Below are positions 24,115 to 38,600 of a stretch of 64,000 nucleotides of DNA, in pieces; within the stretch, counting starts at the first letter, position 1, and each line of letters starts with the position of its first letter. Source of the stretch: Tubiluchus corallicola (taxonomy: Eukaryota > Priapulida > Priapulimorpha > Priapulimorphida > Tubiluchidae); the NCBI GenBank assembly GCA_030141605.1, contig JAQGDQ010000274.1, positions 1-64,000 on the forward strand. Direction: 5' to 3'. The notes below the pieces were generated by a model that was not told where the DNA came from, did not search any database, and was given only the letters and a program-made list of their open reading frames with translations. The position numbers and the translations under genes were made by a program.

Positions 24115-26652
24115 ATGGATATAAGCGCTTCGTTTATAGGCGTAGGAAAAGGTGAAGCTAATTTGAAATCGGTGACTAGCGATTATTTTCTAGTTCATTG
24201 CGAGAAATGTTTCTAGTGCATCAAGTCATTGCGAGAAATATCAGAAGATTGTAGTATGAAGGATATGTAGCATATTGTAGTATGCTAGTTTTTACCACTG
24301 ATAAGCAGACTTGTCTCTACTTCACAGCCTTCACTCAGTTTGATGAATTCGGAACTTACTATACGTGTTTATAGTACATGAATTACATTATAGGCCTGCT
24401 ACTAGCATGGCTTTTTATCGTCGTTGTAATGAAACTGTCGCGAATAAAATGTCAAGTTAATTTGGAATACGGGATCACAATCTTTTACCGAAAGTGAACC
24501 AAATTTTCTTGTAATTCCAATTGAAAAGAATTATTGGCTCTGTAATGTTTCATCATTTTGAGTTTTGGTGATTATTGATTTGTGTAAAATATGTTTTATT
24601 TTGAAATTTTATTATTATCAAATTTAATTTAATGGTTTTCATAATTTTCACCAAGCTGCTTTACTATGTCCAAAACAAAGCGAACTGCATGGAAAAGCAG
24701 AAATCACTAGCACATAAGCATACTCTTTTCCGGTTCCTGTTTATCGCATTTCATCTTTAACTAGTCCTCAAAAGTCTTTGACGTCTCTTTTAAGTAAATA
24801 TGGCCTGCAAACATTATCATAGACATGGTTGTGACGATCAAAATGTATGCCGTAGTTAATTTTTATGGCGCAACCAGCCACTGTGGCCCTTGGGATTGGT
24901 GTGAAGTAAACATTAAACATACGACGTCTGTCGTGTTTTACAAATTAGAAATATGTCTTGCTATTTCAATAGGAAGTGGAGATTTTTGTCTTTAAACACA
25001 CTTAAAGGTGATTCAGGAATGTAACTAAAAGTGAAATGTAGCGTTAGGTGTATTGAATCTACTTATTGAACAAAGTCGATCGTTAAGCATGCCCTGATTT
25101 TTTATGATTCCCAATCCTGATTTTAGACAATAGGGAATCACCTATGATCGGGATCGACCATCCCTTTATATGACCCGCCGCTGCGCCTTTTGATGTACCT
25201 GCCGCTGCCCCTTTTGATGTTAAACTAATTGGAGAAAATAAATGTTTTATGTCTATGTCTATGTTGATCGGTAAGTCTACCAATAAAATTTACCAGCCCT
25301 GAAGAAAGTGTGTCATTTTAATTTTGGTTAGAATCACATATAGAAACATCCACATGTACTTCTTAGCTGCTAACAATGTTACCTTAATTTGTTTAAAAGC
25401 AAAATCGGTTTCAATTCAGCTCGATCTTCCGAAATTTACTAAAGAGCAAACTCAGTTCGTTTCGGTTTTACAACAACGGGAAAATTCGGCTTCTGTTCTG
25501 TTCGGTTTACTCATATGATCACATTTTGATTTGGTCATTTTACCATTTCGTATTTCCCTACTCCACAACTATACTTACATTCATGAATTTTTTGCTAATT
25601 GGGATAAGTAACTGTTTATTTTCGTGACTACAAAATTTACATAAAATTACAAACCATTTTTTTTAATTTAGGCTATGAAGAAACCAACTGTGGAAATGCA
25701 ATGAACGAAAATGGCTCAGGAGATGGATCAGATATATCCAGCAACGTGGGACATCAAACCATGTAAAATATTAAATTATGTAAATCTATGAGTGATTCTT
25801 ATTGACATTAAAGCACAAGAAAACCTTTCATAAGCATACAGCTTAAAAAATTTGTCTTGCAACTTTATATCACTTACATACTGTTTTTTTACATGCAGAG
25901 CTTTGATCGGTAGTCATGCTGTATAAAACATGTAAATTTAAACTCTGTTAGATGCAGCTATTTTGACAACAGGTCATTTGAAACAAGTTTAGATAACATT
26001 GTGTAGAGTTTGAAAAAATAGTCAGAGCATTCGTAGTGCCCATGTCACTAACTAAGTAAAATTTAAATTACTGTATCTTGTCAGTATGATTAAAAATATG
26101 TTTTTGGCTAGTGAGTGGTGTGCCCTGGAGGGTGAGTCAAGTGGGCCCTCATTCGCTTTTGCACATTTAGCATTAACTTTTTTTGGTATGTTACTAAAAC
26201 AGAATGCTGTACTTAAACAAATAGCCATTTGCTATTAAACACTAATATTGAATATTAGTTTTATTTATACAAATGCTCACACATTTGCACATACATACAT
26301 GCACATAGATGTACACATGCACATGTATGCACACAATACTAGAACTTATAAACCCTGAAATTGCTTGTCAATCATTTTTATATCGTTCATTTCTTTTCTG
26401 TACCTCCTTTCAACAAATTCCTTAGTACCTTGCTTTTAACGTTTTTTTAAATAAAAATTTGTAATTTTGCGGTTAACTATGCTACTTATGGTCACATACT
26501 TCAACTGATGCCAACTTACTTTGCGAATTAATTTGTCAAATGTTATTCGTTTCAGAAATTTGACAGGAAATGATACTGAAAACAGTTTTGCAATATCTGC
26601 TGATAACGTGGATGTAGTAGTTAGTGGTAATTCTGGCACTGGAAGCAATAAG
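24115..26652 (+). CDS. EDC4: EDC4 N-terminal exons 1-3
   Basis: Exons 24115-24151, 25672-25762 and 26556-26652. Exon 1 gives MDISASFIGVGK and ends in phase 1 before GTGAAG. Exons 2 and 3 are Gly/Ser/Asn-rich. Exon 3 begins INLTGND and ends GTGSNK, aligning with the human INLQEKQ...GSNK stretch just before the WD40 region. Exon 1 rests only on frame continuity, a good ATG context (CAATGG) and a strong upstream acceptor. It could be replaced by another start exon between 22.5 and 25.6 kb. Confidence 0.6.
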
Positions 26653-29600
26653 GTAAAACTTAGCTTGTAGCCTCGTTTAATGTGTGGGCTGGTAATGTAA
26701 CATTCTCTTCTCAAAATACTGAAGTTATGTTATCACTAAATGTTAAAGGCTCAGCTGCCGCTGTCGGTTGGCTCAAAATGTGGTAATACAGTCATACCTC
26801 TGTTGTCAGGCGTCTCCATACTCGTACAAATCAGTGTTTGATCAGAAAATTCGAGTTGAAATTGTCTCCGCTCTTGACCAGAATTTCGGTACTCGGCCTA
26901 ACACGTGATGAATACGTGTGGCGAGCCAAGTAGAGCCGAGCGTAGCCGACTCCCCCCTAGAGTGGTCATGCACAACATTTGAATCGCCTGACATCACTAA
27001 GTGCTTTCTGCGCTTATTTTGAGATAATTGAAGAAGTTGAGAAGTTATTGCCTGTGTTTATTAATGAGAAGCAGTTGAAAGGGGATAGTGTAAATGAAGC
27101 ATTTATCTGTGAAAAAGCACCAACACGTAAGGTTTTTTCATGCAGGAATAGTTATGTTTAACTTTCTAAGTAATTCTAGTATGTTTTTCTTATCAATTAT
27201 ATCATATCTACTGTTTGAATAAACATTTTTGCATTATTATCTTTCATTTTAGTAATACTTTGTAGTCCATTTGGTGTTTGAGAACGGATTATTTGCTTTT
27301 ACATTATTTCTTATGGGAATAAATGATTCGGTACTCAACCAAATAGGTTTTCAAACATTCTTTAGGAACGAATTATGGTCGAAAACAGAGGTACTACTGT
27401 ATGCGTATTTTTATACAAACCCATTGACTATAGTAATAGGCAAATTTCTATTCAATAAAAGGTCTGTTCTGTGGGATCTTGAGATTTACCATCAGTTGAG
27501 TAACCAGTTTATTTATTTAGCTTATAACTGGAATATTTTGATAATACTAAAGTGTTGTTAGTCTGTTGTCATTGGAAAGTAAGAAGATTGTGTAGGTTTC
27601 GTTCATTATCTACCAAACCTTTGGCTGGTATCGGATTGAGATTTGTTAAGGTAATTGCATTCACTTTGACTGATAATTCAATTTTATCACATCGATTATA
27701 TTGCAAATTATTGGCGATTTTGGCAATTTTAGGTCAAGGCAGTCCCAGTAGTTACTTATGACTGGGAGATGAAATGGTACTCAGGCAACCTTGTGGCCAT
27801 TCATCAATCTGAGAACTATATTGCTTACATCTTAAAAAGTGAGTTACATTTTAACTTTATAGAAGCTGTTGCCTAGTAACAGACATTTGTATTACTCACT
27901 TAGACATGAAAAGATAGCTTGTAATAGTTGCGCTTAGGAGCAGAATTTCCTTAATGCTGTGCACGAGTAAACGTCTTAAGTTTTCTTTGTTTTCTCTTCT
28001 TGTCCTTTTAACGATCTGTGCTTTTCAAAAATTTTCTTAGAAACAACGGGCACAGGAGGCATAGTGAGGATCATCAGCCGTCCCACGTCGGAACGGTTGC
28101 TGCTCAAAGGGTTTATAGGAAAAGTGTGTGACATAGCATTTGCGCACTTCGACGAACTGATACTCCTTGCGTGTGTCGATGAACCGGGGAACTTGTATGT
28201 ATATGAGATTCGAGAAGCAGATGGAACAATCACGTAAGTAAAAATGACCGTGTTTTGTAGATGTTTCAAAGCGAAAGTGAATTTTTCTGTTATGTTAAAT
28301 AAAGGGTAGATATATGTCGTGAGATTAATAGTCACTGTATTTATTCAATTCAATATCTGTAGTGTAGTTTTATTAAAAATTAATAATGATTTATTAAAAA
28401 ATTAAAAAAGTTACGTGTAGCTAGGCCTCTCCTCTGTTGCAAAATCTGCATTATTGGTTTGTTGGAAAAACTTGCACCAGGTCAACCAATTGACAAAAAT
28501 TGACAATCCTTTTAGTAGTTAACCATGTAGGCAGGCCATTTATGTGAGCTCTGTGTTTGCTATTTACATAAGTACAAAAAGTAGCATAAATTTATTACGT
28601 GAGTAGCAGTTAAAAAGAGTTACGTATGGCCAGGTCTCTTCTCTGTTGCAAAATCTGCAGTTGCACTGTGGGTTTGTTTGAAATCTTTGCATCAAGCTGC
28701 TACATTGAGGAAAGATATCAGTTTATTTAAGTTATCTACATGTTAAGACACACTTTCTACTACAGTAGGTGCCACTTAATATAACTTTGGGACCGAAGTG
28801 TTTTGACCCAATTAACCGACTGAACTTATTAACCAATGGGTGTAGTATTACTGGTATAGAATTATGAGTCATCAGCTTACTATGCACTCCAAATGTTTTT
28901 GATGAATTTTAGAAATGAAATAATGCATAAATTCCTTTATGCAGTTAAAAATTAAAAAAAATGTTTTAAAATATTAATTTAAATAAGTGAATTAGCAATA
29001 AATTAAAAGTATACAAACAAAACAGTACTTAATATGCTTGTTTCTACATATGTTATGGTGCACAAAAGCAATGTTTAGATGACATAAAAGTAGGAAAGGC
29101 TCTTTGGGCACATACAAATGCCTTATTTTAAGTAGGTGAAGGAAAAATTTTGAGTCAGTTAAGCGAAGTTATTCTGAGTCAATTACTGGTAATTTTTATA
29201 TATATTTGAATAGAAGCGGCCCGTTCCAGGCATTTTTGAGTCATTTAAGCAATTGGCTCTATTAACTGTGAGTCTATTAAGCGGCACCTACTGTATTAAA
29301 AAACAAATCTTGGGGTCTATAATTGCTACACATTGCTGGATATATCAATCAGCTCCATTAATAAGTTAAGGCGAAGTTTAAAAGTGCAAAACCTTTGACA
29401 ACCGTAACTTGTGTATGTGCAAACAGTTTCAATGTTCGTTTAAGTTTACTCTTAATGGATTTTGTAGTAATATGATGCCTAATTCGTTGTTTGAAATATT
29501 AAGAATGTTGGCAAAATGCCAACAGTTATACTTATTAGTATAGAAATCACAGTACTTAACCAGTGGTTTGAAAAAAAACCAAAAAAAAACCTGAAATTTA

Positions 29601-32600
29601 GTTTTAAGATTTTATTCTGAAGTGTCTACATAATCACCAAAGTTTGAAAAGCAGAAAGCCAAGTGACCAAAACTACAGTTGAAATCATTTAGGTGTGAAA
29701 GCAGGTTTAGAGATTATGTTTTCATAAAGACTGTAGAAGCCAATGAAAATTTATTCAGTAAAGAGAAACATTTAACAATTTTAACAAGAATACCTGAAGG
29801 TGGCAGCACCATGCAAGATTTAAAAAAGTATGACGAAAGTGTAAATTTAAATTTAGAGTAATTAAAATGATTCTCTTCTGTCCAACCATAAATAGGCTAA
29901 AAAAATATAAACAGCTTGTAATTCAACAGCTTTGAAAAAATGCAGACTGACTTTGTTTGCTTAAAAATAAAAGTGCGTAAATTGAAATTCAAAGACTTGC
30001 GACGGCTGCTTACATGAAATACAGTCGTCAGTACTTGATATTTTTTACCATTCTTCTCCTTTTGATCTTTTATTTTTCTCTCAATTAATGGTTAAATAAG
30101 TGTCTATGGTTTCAATAAGATAGGGTCTGTGGTTTGAATAAGATCAGTTACTGATCTCTAGAATAAAGACTGGAATTCTCTTCAAAAAATTGACTGAACT
30201 TCTACATGGTGGTGATTGTTTTTTTGGATCATATCCTAAATCGTATTTTAAGATAGTAATAATGTAAACCAATCTTGCTGCTTTTATAGTTTTTTCTGAT
30301 GAAATGTCTTTATTTACGTGGAGAATTTTCTTAGGTCTAATTGCATCTTAAAAGTGAATGCGTCTGCCGAGGTCATTACAGAGAAACACCGCGTCATCTG
30401 GTGTCCATACATCCCTGACGATCTTGCTTCCCCCGACGATGCGTCGGATGACGTTGGCCAATTACTCGTCCTTACACATGACGCAGTGGTAAGTAGTACG
30501 GATATATTTGTACTACATTTGTACTATATTTGTACAACATTTGTACTGCACTTGTACCTACTTTTCAACAACAGTTACTCTTTTGTTCTTTGTGGTCTTC
30601 GCTTACTACTTCTTTTTTCACGCAGGTGGAGATGTGGAGCATCGACATGGTTAGGAAACAGTACGGAGAGATTGAATTGGAGAGACATCTCGTTGACGTT
30701 GGTGTTTTGGTTATCGACGAGCATGAAGAGGTTTGCTAAATATTGCTAGCATTTGTTGTGTGGTTGATAAGGGAGTTTTTTTACTATTGTTTGCTCAATA
30801 TAAGCCATCTGCCACTCCAGCAGGGGCGAGTTTTCGTGTTTAATGAAATGGCGTTAGCTTGTACCTCTTGTAGCTTGCATCCGGATTGCATGGTTTTTTG
30901 CCAGTGCTGGGAAAATTACTCGATTGGAAAATGTTTCATTCTAAGCACATTGTTAAGTGCATATATATTGCCACCCTTATTAACTGCTAAGTCAGCCATG
31001 GTTGCTTAATTGTGAACTTGTGCTAAACCATCAGCTCATGCTATGTCTCGCCTTTACCCAATGATTAGATTAGGCCTGATGCTTATTGGTTATGGTTAGC
31101 ATCGGCAAGGGGTTAGCATGTGGTTACTGAAAATTTGTTAGTTCATTTGAATATGAGTAAATCTATCACTTAAATTTACTGTAAGCTCTTTATCCTTATT
31201 TATGAGTGAGTGATTTAGGGTTAGGGTTAGCAGTGAGTTTATGAGTGAGTGTTGGCTAATTAGATATCTTATGGAAACAGGCAAGGTTAATAACAGTCGA
31301 GTAAATTTAAATTTAAATGTGGTTGTACTGTAGATCTAAACGAAAATGTAAAATTAAAGGTTAAGAACTCATTTAAAGATTATGTTTTAAGATATCTATT
31401 ATAGCTTCTTACAATACCTTGTACTGTAATATAATTACAAGGGTATTGAAATGAGTGTGGATATTATAAAGTTGAATTTCTGTAGATATGTTACTTCACT
31501 AACATTGCATTACATGTTTTACTAACATCTTTATCTTTGTAAGCTGTATATTTTTGTGCGAAATAAACTCATAATAATAATAATAATTAAATTCATCAGT
31601 TTTTAAGCAATGTTTATCATTTCAGACTGTAACAGCTGCTGCATTTTCACCTGATGGCACAGCTTTGGCCACGGCATCTGCAAATGGGGAGGTGAAGTTT
31701 TTCCAGGTTTACATGCATGAACACGGCAGCACTCCGAGGTTAGTCATTTGTTTCTCCCGTTTTCTTCCTGAAAGTTAGTATACATAGCTACCGTTGTGCT
31801 GCACGTTGATGCGTATTAATATTTGTACTTGCATGTTAATTACTAGCAAACATTAACATATCTCCATTATTTAATTCAGTGGTTCCCAACCTTTTGTTGA
31901 CAGCGACCCCTTTCCAGAACCCTGCATCATATCACGACCCCACGAAGAATATAATCTTGGATGTTATGCTATTAAACATCTTTATCGTTCGCATTTGTTA
32001 ATTTTAACTTATTATTCAACAAATTATTGAGCAACGAGCGATTGTTTCATTAATTCATTAATGTGATGGTTGCACCTGTTTCTCAGCGACCAGTAATGCA
32101 ACAGCAATAGGTATCCAAGGTTAAATGAATAGCAACATGCTTTTGGGCGGTGTACACTGTATGCAAGTGTACAGCATGGAACAACGTGCATTTTCATTTT
32201 CCCAGAAAATCTAGCACTGGTATCGTGCATTTAGAGTTGGAAAACCCTGTTCCAATTTCCAGAACAAAATGATGTAATGAGAGACCGAGGAAACAAGACC
32301 TACTTACATACTTTTCATGAAAACAGCATTTTCTAAAAATAGTTTTTGGACTAGCCCACGACCCCACGAAAAGGGCTCGGCGACCCCAACGTTGGGAACC
32401 CGTGGTTTAATACGTGAAATAGATTTTATGTACTATAGAAGCAATAATATTAAATCAAATTTTTTTGACGTACCTAATCACTTTTATAGATTCTTTACCA
32501 TTAGACTAGCAATTTGGCAAATATTTTTTCTTTAAATAAATGCAACAGCATCTGTTGCTGTGATTTTTTTTATTTAAATTCACTGTTTAATGTTTTTATG

Positions 32601-35600
32601 ACATTAATTTGTGATATATCTTTAATATTTATAGGTGTTTACACAAATGGAGTCCGCATAATGGGAAACCTCTGTCTTCGTTATTTTTCCTGGACAATCA
32701 TAAAAACCCGAGTTTGGAGTGAGTTGATACTTTTTTATCGTCTAAAATGGTTAGCAAACTTATCACCAACTAGTACACAATATATGATGCGCTTGTAAAG
32801 TACTAGTGCAGTAGTAATATTAGCCACCTGTGTTCAGTTGTTCGTCTCTTTGATAGATCTACTCTGCCAGTTCATCCTCTTACTTTGGAGTGTTGCTTTT
32901 AAGTCTTAATCTTGATAATGAGTGAGGAAAACAAAACATGGGATCAAGACGGTGGTGAGAACTAAACTGGCCGTGCACGTACACATTCACAGGTTTCATT
33001 TGTGGAAGGTACTTGGCACAGTAAGGGGGTTCTGGTCAACAGGTGGAGCCACCACCTCTGCAGTTTGACCTTTTTAATGCGTAGAGTTTTAATATTATTT
33101 TTAGTGTACAGTTTTGGAAGGTGTTTGACAAAATAAGGGGGTTCTGGTCAACAGGTGGAGCCACCACCTCTGCAGTTTGACCTTTTTAATGCGTAGAGTT
33201 TTAATATTATTTTTAGTGTACAGTTTTGGAAGGTGTTTGACACAATAAGGCGGTTCTGGTCAACAGATGGAGCCACCATTTCTGCAGTTTGATCTTTTTA
33301 ATGCGTAGAGTTTTAATATTATTTTTAGTGTACAGTTTTGGAAGGTGTTTGACACAGTAAAGGGGTTCTGGTCAACAGGTGGAGCCACCGCCTCTGCAGT
33401 TTAGCCTTTTTAATGCATATAGTTTTAATATTATTTTTAGTGTACAGTTTTGAAGGTGTTTGAAACAATAAAGGGGTTCTGGTCAACAGGTGGAGCCACC
33501 ACCTCTGCAGTTTGATCGTTTTAATGAGTAGTGTTTTAATATATTTTTAGTGTACAGTTTTGGAAGTATGCAGTAACCGGAGCTTCTAACAACACGGAAG
33601 TAAAAGTCTGGAGCTGCGAAACTTGGACGTGTCTTCAAACCATACGGTAAATAAACTAATTTAAATTGAGTAGCGTTTAAAATTTTCTTTTCTAATTGTG
33701 TTTAATATAAATGGTGTGATGAAATCATTAATATGATAATACGATTGTGATTTGAACGTGAGGCGTAAGAAATGTCATTCCTAAATGCTTATACTGCTTA
33801 TCTGCATTCATATACATTAATCTCTTTCTATTAATCAAGTAAATGTAGGAAGTAAATTATTATCCATTTTAATTGTTTTTGATGACTGACTGATCTGTGA
33901 TTCTGTACGTCTTAGATTTCTGCCTCCACTAGGCGGATTAGCTCCGCAACTTCAAGCTTTCATGGATCTGAGTGCCACTTACTTGCTAATGTCTGACATA
34001 AGCAGAAAGGCAAGTTTTTACCTTTTGCTTTACTTTACCAATAGGCAAGTTTTTACCTTTTGCTTTACTTTACCAACAGGCAGTAGTTGATATATATATA
34101 TATTAGGCTCTAATGTTACATAGAAAATAGCAGTTTTCTAATTTTTTGATCAAAGTATTATCGGATTTAATCAACCAAACCTTCAGACGATGGTGATCGT
34201 TTCAGTTCGTCATAGGACATCGGCTTCATTTTCATAATTATAACCGATTAATCAAATGAGAACTCGATTTTAATCAGTTTCATGTACGAAAAATTAGTAA
34301 TTTTTAAATTTTTTATAAATAACTCGTTGAGAATTACGGGTTTGTTACCGTACCCGTTGTTGTTTATTTTGTTACTTTGGTGTTTACAAAACTGTTGTTG
34401 ATGTTAATATGCGTATATTAAATATACTTTTATATTATATTAAGTATATTAAATATACTTTTTATATAGTGTATTTTACACTATATAAAAAATAAATAAA
34501 CATTTTTATTTTTATTTTAAAAAATGTACAAAGACAACTTGCTCATCGCGTTGTGAAACCTTTGCACCATAGCAGCATCGCCAGTGCGATATGTTACTAC
34601 GAAAAAGTAGTGCCACATTGTTTCACCACGTTGTGAAATCTTTGTACCATAGCAGTGTCGCCAATGCGATATGTAACTACGAAAAAGAACCTTTGCACCA
34701 TGGCAGCATCGCCAGTGTGATATGTTACTACGAAAAAGTAGTGCCACCTTGTTTCACCACGTTGTGAAACCTTTGCACCATAGCAGTGTCGCCAGGGCGA
34801 TATGTTACTACGAAAAAGTAGTGCCACATTGTTTCACCACGTTGTGAAACCTTTGCACCACAGCAGTGTCGCCAGGGCGATATGTTACTACGAAAAAGTA
34901 GTGCCACATTGTTTCACCATGTTGTGAAACCTTTGCACTATAGCAGTGTCGCCAGGGCGATATGTTACTACGAAAAGGGAGTGCCACAATTTCATGTCAA
35001 CGATGGTTATGTTTATTTAACAAGTTTTGTAGTTTTTCTGAAAAAAAAGTGCAAATTTCACTGGCAGTCGATGAATCGATAGGAAATAGAAGCCCAGATT
35101 GATTTTAATGCATTAGATCAGCAAATCGATCCCACCACTAACTTCACTACTGTTATTTTGTAATAAGTAGTTAGTTAGTATTAATGTTGCAGAGCAAATT
35201 TGTTGGCATTTTGAATTTAGCCTTACGGTTTGGTTGATACTAAATAATTACCAGTAAGCGACTGTATTAACTTGGTATTGACTGTTCATTTGTGCTGCAG
35301 GTGTTGTACATTCTCCAGCTACGTCAAGGTCAGGGAGCCCGCATCGGTTGCATCAGCGAATTCGTGCTGGCTCAACCTCTGCTTAGTCTGGCCGTACTCA
35401 GAGCGAATAGGCGGCGCTTCAAGAAGTCCATCGAGAACGGCAATTTGGACGAAATCGCTTCGGGAACGGAAGAAACCGGAGGTGAGAGCCTCGTATTTCA
35501 GGGATACATCTTGTTGTTTAGCCTTGGCCAAAATTTCGCTGTAAACTCTTGGGTCAAAACCATCCTTGTCTGACTTCGGATGCTAAATCGTAAAATGTGT

Positions 35601-38600
35601 ATTCAGATGAATGAACTAAGCCGAGCTGTGCTTAAACATTTCCAAGCGTCTGTCACTCTAGGTCACTTCTTTACATTGTGCATTAAAAGAGCAATGAATT
35701 TTTAAATTTTGTATCTCTAATTATTAATTCCCTGTTCATTGTTAGCGTAAATAGTAGATTCAGTCATGGAATTCTATTTTCTTGGCTGATTGCGCGAATG
35801 CCTTTAGATAGGAATTTATTATACTAAATTTAATAATAATTATTGAATATTTAAAACGTATTAACATTAAAACTGGACAAATGCATTTTACATATATATA
35901 TAATATATTAATGCATAAATAGTACATACACAATAGGCTGTTATAAATAAAACTAAGATCATAAAACATGTATATAAAAATCAGCCATATTTAAATCCAC
36001 ATTAAATTTCTAATAAATTAACAAGGTTTCTTTATAAAAATAAGTCTTAAGAAATGATTTGAACTTTTGAACATTATTGATTTACGTACATGAATTGGTA
36101 AGTCATTCCATAATTTTGGTGCCACTGTGCTAAAGCTATGAGAACCGTATGTGACTAGATTATGAAATCGGTTTCAAATTTGTTGATGTGAACGGCCTCG
36201 TGTGGACTGCTAGATAGCGAAATAAAAATCCCTGCTTTTTAACCTACCTAACACAAAAGCGATACCTGCCACATCTATGCATAGAACCTGCTTTTGGTCA
36301 TTCTAATACTTGGCTGTAGTAATACGGGGATGTATTTTTAATGCAACACAGGTAGTCAATCTCCCGCACATGATATTGACAGAGATGAAGAAGGTTTTAG
36401 AGATGGCATCACAAACGTCATCGGAGTGGCGGCAAAAATCTACGCCGTGTTTCCAAAAGCCCTACAGGAGCTTCACGTCCAGTTTGAGCCGGACTGGTCG
36501 TGCTTGAATGCCGCGGACAACTCTGTCGCATCCGTATCTTTGGATGAATCCAGTAAGTACTTTTGGTTGTAAACAGTACTGGGGGTATCCAAAGTGCAGC
36601 TTTGGTAATCTAGTGCGCATGATTACAATTAAAATATGTGTGTGCAAACCAAAACCATCCGTAAGTTGGCATAGGTAAAACTACGTTATGATGCTTCAAA
36701 GTAAAAAGCACCAAAAATTTGGTCAAATGTCGATTTTTGATTTTTTATAAAAACAAATGCAAAGTGTATTGGACTTTTGTATTATAGCATCAAATTATCA
36801 AGAAAATGTTCACAAATACGAAAAATCTAATTTTAATACTCCTTACCCACTTTTCTGTCTAGAAACTAGTACTCAATTGTAAAAAAACTTAGATTTTCTA
36901 ACTCGTGGAAGGAATCATTTTGCTTCGGTTTTTTTCTGTTGTCAAGCCCAGATCTTTGTCAGGAAAAGCCACCTACTGGATTTAAACGTAACTTCACTTT
37001 GCTCTTGTAAAATCCATAGCAAACACACTTTCGTATGGTTGTTAAGTGTTTTGTAGAGACTCGACAAAAAACAATGGCTAACTTTAACAGCATTTTTCTC
37101 GTGGTTATGTTTTTCACTGCATAGCCTGCACCTCAACTTCAACCTGAATTATCTCAGCTTAGCAATAACACAGAGCGATGAACTTGGTATCAAAATTATC
37201 GTCATGAAACGGAGATTCAGGATGTGTGAATAACTAGAAATGCGTAATTGCCGACTTATGGACGATTTTGCTATGCAAACACACACATAGTATTTTAATT
37301 CTGACACGTCTGTTACCGTGGTGAAGTATAAGCAACGGGCAGATTTACTGCCTTGTAATTTTTGCCCATTTCTAAAAGCTTAACTGGAAAAAAGGATAAT
37401 TCCCGCAGTGTCCCAATGTTCAAAATTTACTTCTGCACCGAAATTTTGCAAAATTGCAATTTTACAATTAAGGTGGTGATAATTATTTAGTTTTCCAGCA
37501 TGTTTTCGTCTACAGTAAAAGTCCTCGCTTAACAATTACCCATTTCGCGACGTTTTTTTAAGATAATTTTTTTACTTTCTACGTTTTTTATTTTTTACGT
37601 TCAGAGCTGTTTTTAATTTATCAATGACATTTTTACCTAATTTGTACTTAGTAAAACTGTACTTACTGTGCTATTCTGTTCTAATTCACTAATAATGTAA
37701 AACATTATAATTATGTTTATGTTTCTGCTTCTCAACCCATTGCTTTGTACTAGCCATTTGTATCAAGTTTGCTGTCTTTGCTAATTAAGTTCCAGCCATT
37801 TGTATCAAGTTTGCTCTTTTTGCTATTTAAGTGCCTCCAGACCTGGACGCAAACTTTACGCGAGGGAATTTTGCCTGCAGGCGGTACCTAGATGCAATTG
37901 TTCCAAGGTCGCCCCAGGGCTTGGCTTTTACTATACTGTGTTTAACCTCTATCTAGCTATTGGTAAAAAAATATGTCGTTTCAGGCAAGCAGAATGAAAT
38001 TAATCAGTAGTAAAATGTTTAATTTATATGATTTAAACAGAATTGATTTTTGTCTCTGGAACGTATCTCAATTCTTTTACATTATTTGATATGGAAATCT
38101 TGGCTTCGTTTAACGATATTTCACTTAACATCACATTTTGCTGGAACGCGTTAGTGTCGTTAAGCGAGGTTCTTACTGTACATTATAATGGCACATAACT
38201 TATTAATGATGACTTGAACTAGTAGCAGTGTTTTGTCGATGTTTACCGCTTGCTGGTAATTATGTTTGCAGTGTTTAAGGACGGTCTGTCTGATATAAGT
38301 ATGAGCACAGATGTACAGGCTGACGGAACAATGTCGTCTAAGATGGACATACTCCTGACACCAGAATCTTTTACAAATAACTCCGGTCCTGGGAAATTAC
38401 GCGAAAGTGGTACCATGTATATGAATTCTTCACACAGCGCAGGGTCGCCACGTAATTCACATGAACAGTGAGTAATTCTCTACGGAAAATTTATTCCGTA
38501 TTTTTTTAGTAAAAACTCGAGAAGTGTCAAGCAAATTGTTCTCTTCAGCCAAAAATATGTATAATAATTCGTTGTCGTCTTTGTTTGTTTTGTTGACGTG

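Noticed and set aside
34540-34995. CRISPR-like array
   Set aside because: Regular 80-bp repeats without distinct spacers, in a eukaryotic intron; a minisatellite.
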